64,000 nt of DNA from assembly GCF_034541975.1 (NCBI RefSeq), contig NZ_JAVYJM010000001.1. One strand, 5' to 3'. Shown here piece after piece: positions 1 to 7,873 of this stretch (position 1 is the first letter of the stretch; each line of letters begins with the position of its first letter). Source of the DNA: Dermacoccus abyssi (GTDB taxonomy: Bacteria > Actinomycetota > Actinomycetes > Actinomycetales > Dermatophilaceae). A program made the translations under genes and the position numbers. The notes beneath the pieces were generated by a model that did no database searches, was not told where the DNA came from, and saw only the letters and a list, made by a program, of their open reading frames with translations.

Positions 1-511
1 CGCGCCCGGCGCGCTGCCACGCCTCGGCCATCGTGACGCCGTCGGCGTCGGTGAGCGAGCGGGCGCGGTCGGCGTCGAGCGCACCGGTGATGATGCGCGA
101 ACCGGCGCAGGCGACGCCGAAGCGAGCGCCTTCCTCGTCGACGAAGTTGACGACCCCGATCGGCTTGCGCGGAGCGAATCCCTTCTCCTGCAACGCCTTC
201 ACGGCCAGGAGCGAGGAGACGACACCGAGCGGCCCGTCGAACGCGCCGCCGTCGGGCACCGAGTCGAGGTGCGAGCCGGTGACGACGCCCTCGCCGGGCG
301 CGTCGTCCGGGTTGCCCCACCACGCCCACTGGTTGCCGGCGCGATCTTCGGTGACGTCGAGCCCCAGCGCAGCGCACTCGCCGACGAACCACTCGCGCAG
401 TGTCGCGTCCTCACGCGTCCACGCGAAGCGCCGGTAGCCGCCGGAGCCGCCGTCACGGCCCACGGGGTGCAGGTCGTTCCACAGCGACTCGAATCGGCGG
501 GTCTCGCTCAC
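1..511 (-). CDS. M20-family amidohydrolase (allantoate amidohydrolase / N-carbamoyl amino acid hydrolase type), C-terminus outside window
   Basis: This is the N-terminal 170 codons of a binuclear-metal amidohydrolase; the 3' part lies beyond base 1. The GTG start at 511 is preceded by GAGG and lies 19 bp after the hutU stop. Metal-site motifs of the allantoate amidohydrolase/carbamoylase group are visible: GSHLDSV followed by GAFDG, and VDEEGARFG. The family removes carbamoyl-type groups from amino acid derivatives. Its place directly after hutH-hutU suggests that it acts late in histidine breakdown, possibly on N-formylglutamate in place of HutG. That role is inferred; family membership is clear but the substrate is not. 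Confidence 0.85.
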   Translation of the reverse strand, partial: MSETRRFESLWNDLHPVGRDGGSGGYRRFAWTREDATLREWFVGECAALGLDVTEDRAGNQWAWWGNPDDAPGEGVVTGSHLDSVPDGGAFDGPLGVVSSLLAVKALQEKGFAPRKPIGVVNFVDEEGARFGVACAGSRIITGALDADRARSLTDADGVTMAEAWQRAGR

Positions 512-530
512 GTCAGTACCTCGCACTCGC

Positions 531-2282
531 TCAGTTGCCGGCCTTGGGCGCCGTGCGCTCGGCGGCGGCTCGCGTGGCGGCAGCCTGCGCGGCATCGGCG
601 CCGTCGGCGTCACGAACGGTGGGCGTCATCGGAATGCGCGCGCCACGCTCGTCGGCGACCTCGACGGCGCGGGAGTACCCGGCGTCGACGTGGCGGAAGA
701 CGCCCATGGCGGGGTCGTTCGTCAGCAGCGCGGTGAGCTTCGCGGCCGCGAGGTCGGTGCCGTCCGCGACGCCGACCTGGCCGGCGTGGATCGAGCGGCC
801 GATACCTACGCCGCCGCCGTGGTGCAGCGACACCCACGTGGCGCCCGAACTCGTGGCGGTGAGGGCGTTGAGCAGCGGCCAGTCGGCGATGGCGTCGGAG
901 CCGTCGAGCATGCCCTCGGTCTCGCGGTACGGCGAGGCGACGGAGCCGGAGTCGAGGTGGTCGCGGCCGATGACGATGGGTGCGGAGACCTTGCCCTCGG
1001 CGACGAGTCGGTTGAACAGCTGCCCGGCCTTGTGACGCTCGCCGTAGCCGAGCCAACAGATGCGCGCGGGCAGGCCCTCGAACTCGACGAGCTCACCGGC
1101 GGCGTCGAGCCAGCGGTGCAGGTGCTCGTTCTCGGGGAACAGTTCCTTGAGCGCGGCGTCGGTGACGGCGATGTCCTGCGGGTCGCCTGAGAGCGCCGCC
1201 CAGCGGAACGGGCCGAGGCCCTCGCAGAAGAGCGGGCGGATGTAGGCGGGCACGAAGCCCGGGAACTCGAAGGCGCGCGTGTAACCAGCGGTACGGGCCT
1301 CGTCGCGGATGGAGTTGCCGTAGTCGAAGACCTCAGCTCCCTCGTCCTGGAACTCGACCATGGCCTGCACGTGGGCCGCCATCGACTCGCGCGACTTCTT
1401 CGTGAAGCCCACCGGGTCGCCCTCGGCCTCGCGCTGCCACTCCTCGACGGCGACCTCCGACGGCAGGTAGCTCAGCGGGTCGTGCGCCGATGTCTGGTCG
1501 GTGACGACGTCGATCGTGATGTCGCCTGCGCGGTGGCGCGCGAGCATCTGCGGGAAGACGTCGGCGGCGTTGCCGACGATGCCGATGGAGACGCCGCGCT
1601 TCTCGGCCTTCGCGGCGTTGGCGCGGGCGATGGCGTCGTCGAGGTCGTCGGCGATCTCGGTGAGGTAGCGCTTGGCGACGCGGCGCTCGAGGCGCGTGCG
1701 GTCGACGTCGGCGATGAGGCACACGCCGTCGTTGAGCGTGACGGCGAGGGGCTGCGCACCGCCCATGCCGCCGCAGCCGCCCGTCAGCGTGATGGTGCCG
1801 GCCAGCGTCCCACCGAACCGCTTGCGGGCGACGGCGGCGAACGTCTCGTAGGTGCCCTGGAGGATGCCCTGGGTCGCGATGTAGATCCACGAACCGGCCG
1901 TCATCTGGCCGTACATCATGAGCCCTTCGGCCTCGAGGCGGCGGAACTCGGGCCACGTGGCCCAGTCCGGCACGAGGTGGGAGTTGGCGATGAGCACGCG
2001 CGGCGCCCACTCGTTCGTCGTCACGACACCGACGGGCTTGCCCGACTGCACGAGGAGCGTCTCGTTCGGCTCGAGGTCCTTGAGCGTCTCGACGATGGCG
2101 TCGAACGCCTCCCAGGAGCGGGCTGCGCGGCCGGTGCCGCCGTAGACGACGAGGTCGTCGGGGCGCTCGGCGACCTCGGGGTCGAGGTTGTTCATGAGCA
2201 TGCGCAGCGGGGCTTCGGTCTGCCAGCACTTCGCGTTGAGTTCGGTTCCGCGCGGTGCGCGGACGGGGCGGGCGCCCTCCAT
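531..2282 (-). CDS. hutU: Urocanate hydratase (imidazolonepropionate hydrolyase)
   Basis: Second enzyme of histidine degradation, converting urocanate to 4-imidazolone-5-propionate with tightly bound NAD. The protein of 583 residues matches the usual length and carries family-typical stretches: DDLVVYGGTGRAARSWEAF near the N-terminus, LTGGCGGMGGAQPLA in the middle, and GRDHLDSGSVASPYRET and SLHHGGGVGIGRSIHAGQ near the C-terminus. I chose the ATG at 2282 because a GGAGACC ribosome site precedes it and the family N-terminus begins here. It lies 28 bp after hutH in the same operon and 19 bp before the M20 hydrolase. Confidence 0.96.
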   Translation of the reverse strand: MEGARPVRAPRGTELNAKCWQTEAPLRMLMNNLDPEVAERPDDLVVYGGTGRAARSWEAFDAIVETLKDLEPNETLLVQSGKPVGVVTTNEWAPRVLIANSHLVPDWATWPEFRRLEAEGLMMYGQMTAGSWIYIATQGILQGTYETFAAVARKRFGGTLAGTITLTGGCGGMGGAQPLAVTLNDGVCLIADVDRTRLERRVAKRYLTEIADDLDDAIARANAAKAEKRGVSIGIVGNAADVFPQMLARHRAGDITIDVVTDQTSAHDPLSYLPSEVAVEEWQREAEGDPVGFTKKSRESMAAHVQAMVEFQDEGAEVFDYGNSIRDEARTAGYTRAFEFPGFVPAYIRPLFCEGLGPFRWAALSGDPQDIAVTDAALKELFPENEHLHRWLDAAGELVEFEGLPARICWLGYGERHKAGQLFNRLVAEGKVSAPIVIGRDHLDSGSVASPYRETEGMLDGSDAIADWPLLNALTATSSGATWVSLHHGGGVGIGRSIHAGQVGVADGTDLAAAKLTALLTNDPAMGVFRHVDAGYSRAVEVADERGARIPMTPTVRDADGADAAQAAATRAAAERTAPKAGN

Positions 2283-2310
2283 GGCGGTCTCCTTCGGTTC
2301 GTGCTGGGGG

Positions 2311-3870
2311 TCAGTTGAAGTCGCCGGCTGCGCGCGTGGCGGCGGCGAGGACGTCGCCGTCGGCGACACGGGCGACGACGGATTCGATCTCGGGCGACAG
2401 GTAGCGGTCGGGGCCGGGGCGGCCCGCGCCGTCGAGCGCTTCGATGACGGCGGCGCCGACCCGGCCCGGCGTGAGCGGGGCGCGCATCTGGATGCCGCGC
2501 GTGGCGGTGAGCAGTTCGATGGCGAGCACGCGCGTCAGGCCGTCGACGGAGCGGCGCAGCTTACGCGCACCGGCCCAGCCCATGGAGACGTGGTCTTCCT
2601 GCATGGCGCTGCTGGGGATCGAGTCGGCGCTGGCCGGGTTCGCGAGGCGCTTGAGTTCGCTGACGATGCCCGCCGCCGTGTACTGGGCGATCATGAGGCC
2701 CGAGTCGGTGCCGGGGTCGTCGGCGAGGAACGGCGGGAGGCCGTTGTTGCGGGCGCGGTCGAGGAAGCGATCGGTGCGGCGTTCGCTCATCGAGGCGACG
2801 TCGGCGATGACGATGGCGAGGAAGTCGAGCGCGTACGCGACGGGGGCGCCGTGGAAGTTGCCGTTCGACTCCACGCGGCCGTCGAGCGTGACGACGGGGT
2901 TGTCGACGGCGGCGGCCAGCTCGCGCTCGGCGACGGTGGTGACGTGATCGAGGGTGTCGCGGGCGGCGCCGATGACCTGCGGCGAGCAGCGCAGCGAGTA
3001 GGCGTCCTGCACGCGGGTGCAGGCGTGCGGGTCGCGGTGCGAATCGCGGATGCCGCTGGCGTCGAGCACCTTGCGCAGGTTGGCGGCCGACTTGGCCTGG
3101 CCCGGGTGGGGACGCAGCTTCTGCAGGTCGTCGGCGAACACGTCGTCGGTGCCGAGCAGGCCCTCGACCGAGAGGCCCGCGGCGATGTCGGCGGTCGACA
3201 GGAGCATCCGCAGGTCGGCGATGGCGAGGCACAGGGTGCCGAGCATGCCGTCGGTGCCGTTGATGAGGGCCAGGCCCTCCTTCTCCTGCAGAACGACCGG
3301 CTCGATGCCCGCGGCCTTGAGCGCGTCGGCGGCGTGGACGACGTCGCCGTCGGCGGTGGCCACCTCACCGTCGCCCATGAGCGCGAGCGCGCAGTGCGCG
3401 AGCGGCGCGAGGTCGCCGGAGCAGCCGAGGGAGCCGTACTCGCGCACGAGCGGCGTGATGCCGGCGTTGAGCATCGCGATGTACGCGTCGAGGGTTTCGG
3501 GGCGGATGCCGGTGCGGCCGGTGGCGAGGGTGGAGATGCGCAGCAGCATGAGGGCGCGCACGATCTCGCGCTCGACGGGTTCGCCGGAGCCTGCGGCGTG
3601 GGAGGCGACGAGGCTGCGCTGGAGCTTCTGCCGCTTCTCGGGCGGGATGCTCGTGTTCGCGAGCGCGCCGAAGCCCGTCGAGATGCCGTAGTGCGGGATG
3701 GTGTCGCTCGCGCGGGCGTCGATGATAGCGCGGGAATTCGCGACTTCGGCGACGGAATCGGCGCTCAGCTCGATGGTGGCGCCGTGGCGGGCGACGGCGA
3801 CGACGTCGTCGATCGTGAGTGGGCCGACGCCGACGGTGACGCTGCCGGTGGGCTGTGCTGCAGAAGTCAT
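2311..3870 (-). CDS. hutH: Histidine ammonia-lyase
   Basis: First enzyme of the hut pathway, removing ammonia from L-histidine to give urocanate. The product is 519 residues, normal for the family. The region that cyclises into the MIO prosthetic group reads GSLGCSGDLAPLAH, so the triad is Cys150-Ser151-Gly152 rather than the common Ala-Ser-Gly; Ser and Gly are kept. HYGISTGFGALA near the N-terminus supplies the conserved Tyr loop. The ATG at 3870 follows a short 99-bp divergent promoter region shared with the IclR regulator. It heads the hutH-hutU-M20 operon. Confidence 0.96.
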   Translation of the reverse strand: MTSAAQPTGSVTVGVGPLTIDDVVAVARHGATIELSADSVAEVANSRAIIDARASDTIPHYGISTGFGALANTSIPPEKRQKLQRSLVASHAAGSGEPVEREIVRALMLLRISTLATGRTGIRPETLDAYIAMLNAGITPLVREYGSLGCSGDLAPLAHCALALMGDGEVATADGDVVHAADALKAAGIEPVVLQEKEGLALINGTDGMLGTLCLAIADLRMLLSTADIAAGLSVEGLLGTDDVFADDLQKLRPHPGQAKSAANLRKVLDASGIRDSHRDPHACTRVQDAYSLRCSPQVIGAARDTLDHVTTVAERELAAAVDNPVVTLDGRVESNGNFHGAPVAYALDFLAIVIADVASMSERRTDRFLDRARNNGLPPFLADDPGTDSGLMIAQYTAAGIVSELKRLANPASADSIPSSAMQEDHVSMGWAGARKLRRSVDGLTRVLAIELLTATRGIQMRAPLTPGRVGAAVIEALDGAGRPGPDRYLSPEIESVVARVADGDVLAAATRAAGDFN

Positions 3871-3920
3871 GCGCCTATTGCATCGTGCGAGCCCGGGCGC
3901 GGCGTGACACGGGCGACGCG

Positions 3921-3944
3921 AACTGTCCCAGGATTGAGACAGTT
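3921..3944. promoter_or_regulatory. Candidate operator between hutH and the IclR regulator
   Basis: A perfect inverted repeat has arms AACTGTC (3921-3927) and GACAGTT (3938-3944) separated by 10 bp. It sits in the only intergenic stretch between the divergent hutH and IclR genes and overlaps the likely -35 box of the regulator. This is a plausible binding site for the neighbouring regulator; binding is inferred. Confidence 0.55.
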
Positions 3945-3963
3945 GCCCTCGAATGGCTACCGT
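3934..3963 (+). promoter_or_regulatory. Promoter of the IclR regulator, apparently leaderless
   Basis: TTGAGA (3934-3939) and TACCGT (3958-3963) are separated by 18 bp. The -10 box ends only 6 bases before the GTG start at 3970 and no ribosome site is present, so the transcript would start at or next to the start codon. Confidence 0.5.
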
Positions 3964-3969
3964 TGGTGC

Positions 3970-4725
3970 GTGAGTTCTGCCCCCGCCGCCGCCCAGGTCA
4001 TTGCCCTGTTGCAGCTGCTCGCGGGGCGACCGTCGCCGCAGCCTGCCGCGACGTTGGCGCGCGAGTTGGGGCTTCCACGGTCGACGACGTACCGGCTGCT
4101 CGGGGTGCTCAAGGACGCGGGGTTCGTCACGCACTCGGAGGAGACGCGGCGCTGGGGGCTGGGCATCGCGGCGTACGAGTTGGGCTCGGCCTACTCGCGG
4201 CAGCAGCCGTTGCAGCGCATGGCCCGCGCGGTGATGACGCGCCTGGCGGAGAGCACGGGGCAGGCAGCGCACCTCGGGGTGCTGCACGGCTCGGACGTGC
4301 TGTACGTCATCGAGGAGCGGCCGCTCGGGATTTCACCGCTCGTGACGGACGTCGGCGTGCGCCTGCCTGCGAACGTGACGGCGAGCGGGATGGCGATGCT
4401 CGCGCACCTGCCGGCCGCGCAGGTGCGGGCGCTGTTCCCCTCCGGCGCGGAGCTCGTGCAGCGCAACTCCGGGGCGGATCAGCCGGAGACGGTGGCGGGC
4501 CTGCGTTCGGAGCTCGCGCAGGTGCGTCAGCGCGGGTACGCGCGGGAGGTCGGGCGCGTGACGCCGGGCTTCCAGACGGTGGCAGCGGCAGCCCTCGACC
4601 TCAACGGCCTGCCTGCCGCGAGCCTCGCCGTCACGTGGCCTCAGGACGCGGGCGACCGCGAGACCGAGTACGCCACAGCGGTCAAGGATGCCGCTAGAGA
4701 ACTGACGTCTCGTCTGGCTCGATGA
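3970..4725 (+). CDS. IclR-family regulator, probably controls the hut genes
   Basis: A 251-residue regulator with an N-terminal winged helix (VIALLQLLAGRPSPQPAATL through RSTTYRLLGVLKDAGFV) and a C-terminal IclR effector domain (GVLHGSDVLYVIEE, VRLPANVTASGMAMLAHL, GYAREVGRVTPGFQTVAA). It is transcribed divergently from hutH with 99 bp between. An IclR-type HutR controls histidine degradation in Corynebacterium resistens, which supports the same role here. The GTG at 3970 is chosen because it starts the conserved domain and sits 6 bases after a -10 box. The effector is unknown. Confidence 0.85.
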   Translation: MSSAPAAAQVIALLQLLAGRPSPQPAATLARELGLPRSTTYRLLGVLKDAGFVTHSEETRRWGLGIAAYELGSAYSRQQPLQRMARAVMTRLAESTGQAAHLGVLHGSDVLYVIEERPLGISPLVTDVGVRLPANVTASGMAMLAHLPAAQVRALFPSGAELVQRNSGADQPETVAGLRSELAQVRQRGYAREVGRVTPGFQTVAAAALDLNGLPAASLAVTWPQDAGDRETEYATAVKDAARELTSRLAR

Positions 4726-4958
4726 GGCAGCGGGGTCTCGGCATTGGCGACTGTGCCCGCTGACCCGCACCTTCGGGTGGCCCATGCCACGACCCATTGG
4801 CGTGGTCACGAAGGCCTGTGATGATCGAACGTGGGCGCCGATGAGGTCGGTGACTGCCGCTGACCACTGCGCACCCGCCGTCACCCGATGGTCTTGGGCT
4901 GGGCCGCCCGGCCCCGTCCTGACACCCCGCCCGCTCTCACAGCATCGGAGATGCAACC

Positions 4959-5900
4959 ATGAACGACCGACCGATCGCTCTCGTCGTGGGAGCCTCCCGA
5001 GGCTTGGGACTGCTCGTCGCCGCCGACCTCGCGAAGCGCGGGCACCAGGTCGTGCTCGCTGCCCGCTCTCAGGAAACGCTCGACGCGGCGGCCCGCTGGA
5101 TCACCCGCCAAGGGGTACCAGAAACGTTCGTCCACACGGCCGTGATGGACGCCTCCGATGCGCGCAGCGTTGCCGACGCGGTCGAAGACGTCGAGACCAC
5201 CGTCGGCCCGGTCGACGTGGCAATCCATGTGGCAGGCATCATCGAGGTGGGCCCGGCCGAGAACACGACGCGTGGGCACATGGAACACGCGATGAACATC
5301 ATGGCGTGGGGGCCCGTCAACCTCGCGGACGCCGTGGTCGCGCGTATGCGCGAGCGGCAACGCGGCCGCTTCGCAGTCGTCACCTCGATCGGCGGCATGC
5401 TGAGCGCGCCACACCTGCTGGCCTACTCGACGGCCAAGTTCGCCGCGGTCGGTTTCACGGAGGGCTTGGCGGCCTCGCTCGCCGGCAGCGGCGTCACGGC
5501 CAGCGTCGTCGCGCCGGGTCTGATGCGCACCGGTTCGCACGCCGCCGCCGAGTTCTATGGTGACCGTCAGCGCGAGTACTCCTGGTTCGCGCCCGCCGCA
5601 TCGCTGCCCCTCGTGAGCATGGATGCCCAACGCGCCGCGCACGCCATCGTCGGCGGGGTCCTCGCCGGCAAGCCCTACGTCATCCTCACCCCAGCGGCAA
5701 AGGTGGGCGCGCGCGTCCACGGCCTCGCGCCGGGGCTGACGACCCGCCTCCTCGGCGTCGTCAACAGGTTGCTTCCCGGCCCGGTGGACGGGGCCACGAA
5801 GCCGATACCGGGTGCCGAACTCGCGCCGTCCGCCGGGCAACTCGTCAAGGTGCTGACCTCACTCGGCGACCGATCCCGCCGGCGCAACCTGGAGCCGTGA
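4959..5900 (+). CDS. Short-chain dehydrogenase/reductase (SDR) family protein
   Basis: A 313-residue SDR with the nucleotide-binding motif GASRGLGL near residue 11 and the catalytic pair in YSTAK. The substrate-binding C-terminal part is longer than in the classical 250-residue SDRs and includes a helical tail (GLTTRLLGVVNRLLP) that may touch a membrane. The ATG follows a GGAG site. The neighbours are an unrelated regulator and a stress protein, so context gives no substrate. The 233 bp upstream (4726-4958) hold no gene I can support. Confidence 0.85.
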   Translation: MNDRPIALVVGASRGLGLLVAADLAKRGHQVVLAARSQETLDAAARWITRQGVPETFVHTAVMDASDARSVADAVEDVETTVGPVDVAIHVAGIIEVGPAENTTRGHMEHAMNIMAWGPVNLADAVVARMRERQRGRFAVVTSIGGMLSAPHLLAYSTAKFAAVGFTEGLAASLAGSGVTASVVAPGLMRTGSHAAAEFYGDRQREYSWFAPAASLPLVSMDAQRAAHAIVGGVLAGKPYVILTPAAKVGARVHGLAPGLTTRLLGVVNRLLPGPVDGATKPIPGAELAPSAGQLVKVLTSLGDRSRRRNLEP

Positions 5901-6017
5901 AGCGGCCACCCCACCGGAGGTAGTGACACCCGACGGCGCCTCGTTAGCTTTGCAAGAGAGCAACGTAACGCCCCGACGGAGGTTCGCCCCCGCCGAGACA
6001 GCGATAGAAGGTCCGAC

Positions 6018-6494
6018 ATGTCCGAGATCACGCAAGAACAAGTCGTCGAGATCATGCGCGGTGAGCGCTTCGTCATGATGACCTCGATCGCCGACGACGG
6101 AACGCTGCACAGCCACCCGATGACCCCGAAGCAGGTCACCGAAGACGCCGACGTCTGGTTCTTCATCGGTCTTCAGGGCGAGCAGGCTCAGGCGCTGCGC
6201 ACCCAGCCGGAGGTCAACCTCGCCTTCGCCGAAACCGGCTCCTGGCTCTCCGTCGCTGGTCGCATCGAGTTCGTTGACGACAGGCGGAAGGTTGAGCAGC
6301 TGTGGGACGACGGCGTGGCGGCGTGGTTCGACGGCGGCAAGGAGGACCCGGACCTGGGCGTCATCCGTTTCGTCAGCGACTCGGCCCAGTTCTGGGGGCA
6401 GCCCGGCGGCAAGGTCTCAGCGCTCGCGAGTATCATGAAGGCCCGCGTCACCGGTGAGCGCCCGTCCGCCATCAGCGCGACGACCGAGATGTAG
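6018..6494 (+). CDS. General-stress-protein-26-like FMN-binding split-barrel protein
   Basis: A 158-residue protein of the pyridoxamine-phosphate-oxidase-like flavin-binding superfamily. The pattern ERFVMMTSIADDGTLHSHPM, then DVWFFIGLQGEQAQALRTQP and a long C-terminal strand region, fits the general stress protein 26 group. These proteins bind FMN or F420; the reaction is usually unknown. The ATG at 6018 is preceded by a GAAGG site. The gene stands alone with about 120 bp upstream and 148 bp downstream free of genes. Confidence 0.85.
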   Translation: MSEITQEQVVEIMRGERFVMMTSIADDGTLHSHPMTPKQVTEDADVWFFIGLQGEQAQALRTQPEVNLAFAETGSWLSVAGRIEFVDDRRKVEQLWDDGVAAWFDGGKEDPDLGVIRFVSDSAQFWGQPGGKVSALASIMKARVTGERPSAISATTEM

Positions 6495-6642
6495 ATCCCG
6501 GACGAGCACGCGTCAGAGCTATCGCTCGCCGAATGCTCGGGTGTCGGCCGGGTGCGCGTGGCCCCCGGCCGACGGCTCGTTCGAACCGAGCACTCCGACG
6601 CTGACGGCACTTGCCGTCACACCTCGAACCGCGAAAGGTGCT

Positions 6643-7101
6643 ATGAGACGTCCGCCCAGCTTTCGCATCACACGGAGTTCGGCCCACGCTCGGTCGGCCG
6701 TGTGGGACGCACTGTGGGATCTCGAGATTCACTCACGCGTGATCCCGTTCACCACCGTGACCCTCGTGCCCACCGAAGTCGGACACGAGAGCGGCCTGCG
6801 AGAAGGGTCACGGTTCGACGCCCGCACGCACCTCGGGCCCCTGACGATCGACGACGTCATGCGCGTCGACCGCTGGGATCCGCCGGCGGAGGCTCGAATC
6901 GTGAAGGTCGGGCGAGTGTTCGGTGGCACAATCACCGTGCGCCTGAGTGACGTCGATGGCGGGAGCCGTCTCGACTGGCATCAGACGTACAGCGTTCACG
7001 GGCTGCCCGACATCGTCGCGTGGTTGACGGTGCCTCTCGTTCGTGCCGGATACGTGAGAACTCTGAGCCGCATCATCGGATCTCAGGAACCGGCTGGGTG
7101 A
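6643..7101 (+). CDS. SRPBCC-fold (START/polyketide-cyclase-like) protein
   Basis: A 152-residue protein with the layout of the SRPBCC helix-grip fold: an N-terminal strand with a helix (SSAHARSAVWDALWDLEIHS), central strands (EGSRFDARTHLGPLTIDDVM, DGGSRLDWHQTY) and a long C-terminal helix (PLVRAGYVRTLSRI). Members bind small hydrophobic ligands; no ligand can be named. The ATG at 6643 has GAAAGG eight bases upstream. It converges on the glycosylase gene with only 22 bp between stops. Confidence 0.7.
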   Translation: MRRPPSFRITRSSAHARSAVWDALWDLEIHSRVIPFTTVTLVPTEVGHESGLREGSRFDARTHLGPLTIDDVMRVDRWDPPAEARIVKVGRVFGGTITVRLSDVDGGSRLDWHQTYSVHGLPDIVAWLTVPLVRAGYVRTLSRIIGSQEPAG

Positions 7102-7123
7102 GCGCGGCCGCTACCGGCATCGC

Positions 7124-7555
7124 TCACACTATCTCCCACTCGGCGACGGGGCCGGGAATCAGCGTGAACATCGGATGCGGCCGCGGCGCGCTCGCGGCCA
7201 AGTGCGCGCGGAACCACGGCGGGTCTCGCTGCTCGACCTTTCGGCACAGATGGGCCCACTCGTAATCGAGTTGCCCTTGCGCGAGCGTCAGCGATACAGA
7301 GGGCTCGAGGGGCCTCAAAAGCTTGTCCGAACGAAACGTGTAGCCACGTCGATCCGCTTCCTCAGCGAGTCGCCAAAGATACGACGTGATGGCGCGGATC
7401 GGGTCGTCGGTGGCACGAAACCTCAGCAGCTGCGGGTGGTTCCTGTACCCCGTGGTCTCGCCGGCGAGAACCTTCTGCGCGAGCAGCCCCTCACGCCATC
7501 CCGCCACGAGAGCGCGTCTGTCCAGCTGGGCAGGGTGAAGGCTCCATATGCGCAT
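7124..7555 (-). CDS. Pyrimidine-dimer DNA glycosylase family protein
   Basis: A 143-residue protein starting MRIWSLHPAQLDRR and followed by LVAGWREGLLAQKVL and GYRNHPQLLRF, the hallmark of the Pyr_excise family related to phage T4 endonuclease V. Such enzymes remove cyclobutane pyrimidine dimers and nick the DNA. The length fits the family. It converges with the SRPBCC gene and lies 56 bp from the gene split by the IS element, on the opposite strand. Confidence 0.8.
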   Translation of the reverse strand: MRIWSLHPAQLDRRALVAGWREGLLAQKVLAGETTGYRNHPQLLRFRATDDPIRAITSYLWRLAEEADRRGYTFRSDKLLRPLEPSVSLTLAQGQLDYEWAHLCRKVEQRDPPWFRAHLAASAPRPHPMFTLIPGPVAEWEIV

Positions 7556-7865
7556 ACCCTGAATTTACCGGCACTCCTAAGCCGTCGACATTCGGCTCCG
7601 AAGGGCAGATCGTGAACTCTACTGCCCGGCATCGCTTCGACGGGTACATCCTGGGCGTCGGCACACCGTGTGGTCGCCGATTCGTCGTGGGGTGCTGGCA
7701 GCGCTCCCCGTTCGGCGCGTTCGCCGACATCATGGTGGCCCACCCGGATGGCGCGCGCGAACTCATCGCTCCCAACGAAGAAATCGGAGCGTACGTCTGC
7801 GAGACGTACCAGTTCGATCAGGTCACGTTGTCGGACGTTCACGTCGCGCGCACCTCTTCGAAGTG

Positions 7866-7873
7866 GGTCATCG
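7866..7873 (+). repeat. Left target-site duplication GGTCATCG
   Basis: The 8-bp sequence GGTCATCG directly precedes the left inverted repeat of the IS and is repeated at 9294-9301 after the right end. Eight to nine base pairs is the duplication length known for IS256-family elements. Confidence 0.9.

Noticed and set aside
2188..3969. Upstream extension of the IclR frame on the plus strand
   Set aside because: It runs antisense to hutH and only the part from 3970 has family-like sequence.
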